A DNA stretch of 24,290 nucleotides from Hominisplanchenecus_A murintestinalis (GTDB lineage Bacteria; Bacillota; Clostridia; Lachnospirales; Lachnospiraceae): positions 1 to 24,290 of the forward strand of contig NZ_CALPCM010000040.1 in assembly GCF_943193015.1 (NCBI RefSeq), given 5' to 3'. Each line of letters starts with the position of its first letter. Positions within the stretch are counted from its first letter, which is position 1. A program made the position numbers and the translations under genes. Positions 21,845 through 24,290 of this stretch are shown piece by piece. A model generated the notes under the pieces. It was not told the DNA's origin, searched no databases, and saw nothing but the letters and a program-made list of their open reading frames with translations.

Positions 21845-21872
21845 AAGAAATTTGAAAGGGTGTAGGACTAAA

Positions 21873-22355
21873 ATGGAAGAAAAGAAAAATTTATTGACCT
21901 ATGCAGGACTGAAAGCCCTGGAAGAAGAGCTGCACGACCTGAAAGTCGTAAAACGAAAAGAAGTCGCTGAAAAAATCAAAGAGGCACGGGAGCAGGGGGA
22001 TCTTTCCGAAAACGCCGAATATGACGCAGCAAAAGACGAACAGAGAGACATCGAAGCACGTATTGAGGAAATTGAGAAAATCCTGAAAAACGCAGAAGTT
22101 ATCGTAGAGGATGAAGTTGATCTGGACAAAATCAGCGTAGGATGTCTGGTAAAAGTATATGATGAGGAATTTGAAGAAGAAATGGAATTTAAAATCGTAG
22201 GTTCCTCTGAAGCCAACAGCCTGCAGGGTAAGATTTCCAACGAATCTCCCGTAGGAAAAGCGCTGATTGGTGCAAAGGTCGGCGATGAAATTACCGTCGA
22301 GGCAGAAGCAGGGCTTATGAAATATAAAGTCCTTGGAATTCATAGATCAAATTAG
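21873..22355 (+). CDS. greA: Transcription elongation factor GreA
   Basis: 160 residues from the ATG at 21873, which follows TAGGA at good spacing. The frame is open 7 codons earlier to a TTG that has no such signal. GreA enters the RNA polymerase secondary channel and stimulates cleavage of backtracked RNA. The N-terminal coiled coil (about 8-75) carries the acidic tip GDLSENAEYDAAK. The C-terminal FKBP-like domain has KIVGSSEANSLQGKISNESPVGKAL. It is the first gene of a greA-lysS operon, 14 bases ahead of lysS. A terminator-like hairpin in its short leader suggests control by premature termination, which GreA itself could influence. Confidence 0.96.
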   Translation: MEEKKNLLTYAGLKALEEELHDLKVVKRKEVAEKIKEAREQGDLSENAEYDAAKDEQRDIEARIEEIEKILKNAEVIVEDEVDLDKISVGCLVKVYDEEFEEEMEFKIVGSSEANSLQGKISNESPVGKALIGAKVGDEITVEAEAGLMKYKVLGIHRSN

Positions 22356-22369
22356 GGAGTGAAAAGACA

Positions 22370-23860
22370 GTGGCAGAACAGAAGAAAGTACAGGAGCAGG
22401 ACTTAAACCAGCTTTTAAAAGTACGCCGCGAAAAGCTGGCGGACTTACAGGAAAATGGAAAAGACCCATTTCAGATTACAAAGTATGACGCAACCCATCA
22501 CAGCAAGGATATCAAAGACAACTTCGATGAACTGGAAGGACAGATTGTATCTCTGGCAGGACGTATGATGTCCAAACGTGTCATGGGAAAAGCATCTTTC
22601 TGTAATATCCAGGATTTATCCGGAAACATTCAGTCCTATGTAGCAAGGGACAGCATTGGCGAAGATGAATATAAAGCATTTAAAAAAATGGATATCGGCG
22701 ATATCGTAGGGTTAAAAGGCGAAGTATTCCGCACAAAGACCGGAGAAATTTCTATCCATGCTTCAGAAGTAACCCTTCTGAGCAAGAGCCTGCAGATTCT
22801 GCCAGAGAAATTTCACGGCCTGACCAACACAGACATCCGCTATCGCCAGCGTTATGTGGATTTGATTATGAACCCGGAAGTAAAGGACACCTTTATCAAG
22901 CGTTCGAAAATCATCAGCAGTATTCGTCAATATCTGGATGCCCAGGGATTTATGGAAGTAGAAACACCTATGCTCGTGGCAAATGCAGGCGGCGCGGCAG
23001 CAAGACCTTTCGAGACGCATTTCAATGCGCTGGATGAAGATTTCAAGCTCCGCATTTCTCTGGAACTGCCTCTGAAAAGACTGATTGTCGGCGGTCTGGA
23101 GCGTGTCTATGAAATCGGGCGCGTATTCCGCAACGAAGGCCTGGACACCAGACACAATCCTGAGTTCACCCTGATGGAACTCTATCAGGCATATACCGAC
23201 TACAATGGAATGATGGATTTGACCGAAAGCCTGTACCGCCATGTGGCTCAGGAAGTTCTGGGGACGACTACGATCACCTATCAGGGAATCGAGATGGATC
23301 TCGGAAAGCCTTTTGAGAGAATCACTATGGTAGACGCCGTCAAGAAATATTCCGGCGTAGATTTCCATGAAATCCATACACTGGAGGAAGCAAGGACAGC
23401 TGCAAAAGAACATCATGTTGAGTATGAAGAGCGGCACAAGAAAGGCGATATCCTGAACCTGTTCTTTGAGGAATTTGTAGAAGAACATCTGGTACAGCCG
23501 ACATTTGTTATGGATCATCCGATTGAAATCTCACCTCTGACCAAAAAGAAACCGGAAAATCCCGAATATGTAGAGCGTTTTGAATTCTTCATGAACGGCT
23601 GGGAAATGGCAAACGCCTACTCCGAGCTGAACGACCCCATTGACCAGCGCGAGCGCTTCGCAGCACAGGAAGAACAGTTCGCCCAGGGAGACGAAGAAGC
23701 CAACCATACCGACGAGGACTTCCTGAATGCACTTATGATTGGTATGCCGCCGACAGGCGGTATCGGGTTCGGTATCGACAGAATGTGTATGCTGATGACG
23801 GATTCGGCAGCGATTCGAGACGTGCTGCTGTTCCCGACGATGAAGAGCATTGATAAGTAA
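22370..23860 (+). CDS. lysS: Lysyl-tRNA synthetase, class II
   Basis: A 496-residue class II LysRS that charges tRNA-Lys with lysine using ATP. The start is a GTG at 22370 preceded by GGGAGTG. The N-terminal OB-fold anticodon-binding domain (about 55-150) has LAGRMMSKRVMGKASFCNIQ. Class II motif 1 is GFMEVETPML, motif 2 is FRNEGLDTRHNPEFTLMELY, and motif 3 is GIGFGIDRMCML with the arginine at 471. All appear intact. It follows greA by 14 bases and is probably transcribed with it. The terminator lies about 100 bases downstream. Confidence 0.97.
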   Translation: MAEQKKVQEQDLNQLLKVRREKLADLQENGKDPFQITKYDATHHSKDIKDNFDELEGQIVSLAGRMMSKRVMGKASFCNIQDLSGNIQSYVARDSIGEDEYKAFKKMDIGDIVGLKGEVFRTKTGEISIHASEVTLLSKSLQILPEKFHGLTNTDIRYRQRYVDLIMNPEVKDTFIKRSKIISSIRQYLDAQGFMEVETPMLVANAGGAAARPFETHFNALDEDFKLRISLELPLKRLIVGGLERVYEIGRVFRNEGLDTRHNPEFTLMELYQAYTDYNGMMDLTESLYRHVAQEVLGTTTITYQGIEMDLGKPFERITMVDAVKKYSGVDFHEIHTLEEARTAAKEHHVEYEERHKKGDILNLFFEEFVEEHLVQPTFVMDHPIEISPLTKKKPENPEYVERFEFFMNGWEMANAYSELNDPIDQRERFAAQEEQFAQGDEEANHTDEDFLNALMIGMPPTGGIGFGIDRMCMLMTDSAAIRDVLLFPTMKSIDK

Positions 23861-23960
23861 AATGCCGAAAACAAGGCATTTACAGGCGTTTTGAAAGGCG
23901 GATATTTGTATTTTACGACATAGTTACGACAAATGACGAGCCTTGATATAGTAAAAATTT

Positions 23961-24003
23961 AAGACATCATTACTTATAGGGATATAGGTAGTGGTGTCTT
24001 TTT
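23961..24003 (+). terminator. Terminator downstream of lysS
   Basis: A 13-bp stem (AAGACATCATTAC at 23961-23973 with GTAGTGGTGTCTT at 23988-24000, including G-U pairs) is followed by a T-run continuing to 24003. A smaller hairpin AAATGCC / GGCATTT overlaps the lysS stop at 23860-23881 but has no T-run. Confidence 0.8.
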
Positions 24004-24290
24004 GTATGTCGGGATGGTTTACATTTTGGAGGGCAGCAGTTTTTTACGGAAAGGATGTATCTGATGTATTTACGCATTGGATTAAAAAATGGAATATCGA
24101 AATAGGAATAGGATTTATTTTCAAGGCAAGATTATACTTTGTTACCGAACAGAAATAAAATAGGGCAATCACAGGAATAGTAGGTAAAATAAGGCTTTTG
24201 ACGATTTTTATATACTATAAATGAGCAAATTTGAATTTTTACCAAAACTGCTATAAATGCTTTAAAACTAAAGACACCATACCTTTTTGG
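24004..24290. other. AT-rich region without a convincing gene
   Basis: About 290 bases with A+T clearly above the neighbouring genes. A 50-codon frame (24006-24158, plus strand) exists, but its ATG has no ribosome binding site and sits right after the terminator. The sequence AAAGACACCATACC at 24275-24288 is an imperfect inverted copy of the terminator arm near 23987-24002, which could bound a small element. Nothing else is recognised. Confidence 0.5.

Noticed and set aside
22763..23518. 251-codon minus-strand frame opposite lysS
   Set aside because: Antisense shadow of a complete lysyl-tRNA synthetase.
24006..24158. 50-codon plus-strand frame after lysS
   Set aside because: No ribosome binding site; its ATG directly follows the terminator and the peptide has no recognisable features.

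Overview
The window looks like a chromosomal segment of a low-to-mid GC Gram-positive anaerobe, most likely a clostridial (Lachnospiraceae-type) gut bacterium. Pointers are strong AGGAGG-type ribosome binding sites, TTGACA-N17-TATAAT promoters, ribosomal and translation genes of firmicute type, and a Tn1549/CTn-like conjugative module. This assignment is inference from gene content.

Region 1 (about 1-6560) is a decayed integrative conjugative element lying just past the 3' end of rpsI. On the minus strand it reads parA, parB, several small element genes, a winged-helix replication-initiator-like protein, a DUF4406-like protein, pcfB and virD4. Three genes are damaged: parB has a one-base frameshift in an A run, pcfB has an in-frame amber stop, and virD4 is cut off just before its Walker A motif. 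Beyond the cut lies a second mobile-type segment with a SymE-like gene, another parA and the start of a further gene. Between parA and rpsI is a regulatory/attachment-like stretch with a good promoter, two terminator-like hairpins in the leader and two sets of short direct repeats.

Region 2 (6583-11645) is core chromosome: rplM-rpsI with a consensus promoter and a candidate L13 leader, a tRNA-Pro(CGG) with its own promoter and terminator, and the operon larB-larC-larE-acyP for the nickel-pincer nucleotide cofactor. An unlisted 50-codon gene leads that operon. No larA is in the window. A small ribbon-helix-helix regulator is divergent from this operon.

Region 3 (11726-15345) holds degV (FakB-like fatty-acid binding) convergent with an unusual fusion: an EF-G/TetM-like ribosomal GTPase joined to a complete YacP/Rae1-like NYN ribonuclease.

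Region 4 (15487-21580) is a run of three genes of unknown function on the minus strand, encoding 613, 1122 and 264 residues. The first two are nearly abutting. The 1122-residue protein looks like a beta-rich N-terminus, an Ig-like module, an amphipathic helical zone and several hydrophobic segments. The 613-residue protein has a C-terminus reminiscent of TULIP/P47 proteins. This is the best candidate here for an undescribed system.

Region 5 (21776-24290) has greA-lysS, driven by a consensus promoter with a terminator-like hairpin at the very start of the transcript, then an AT-rich non-coding tail.
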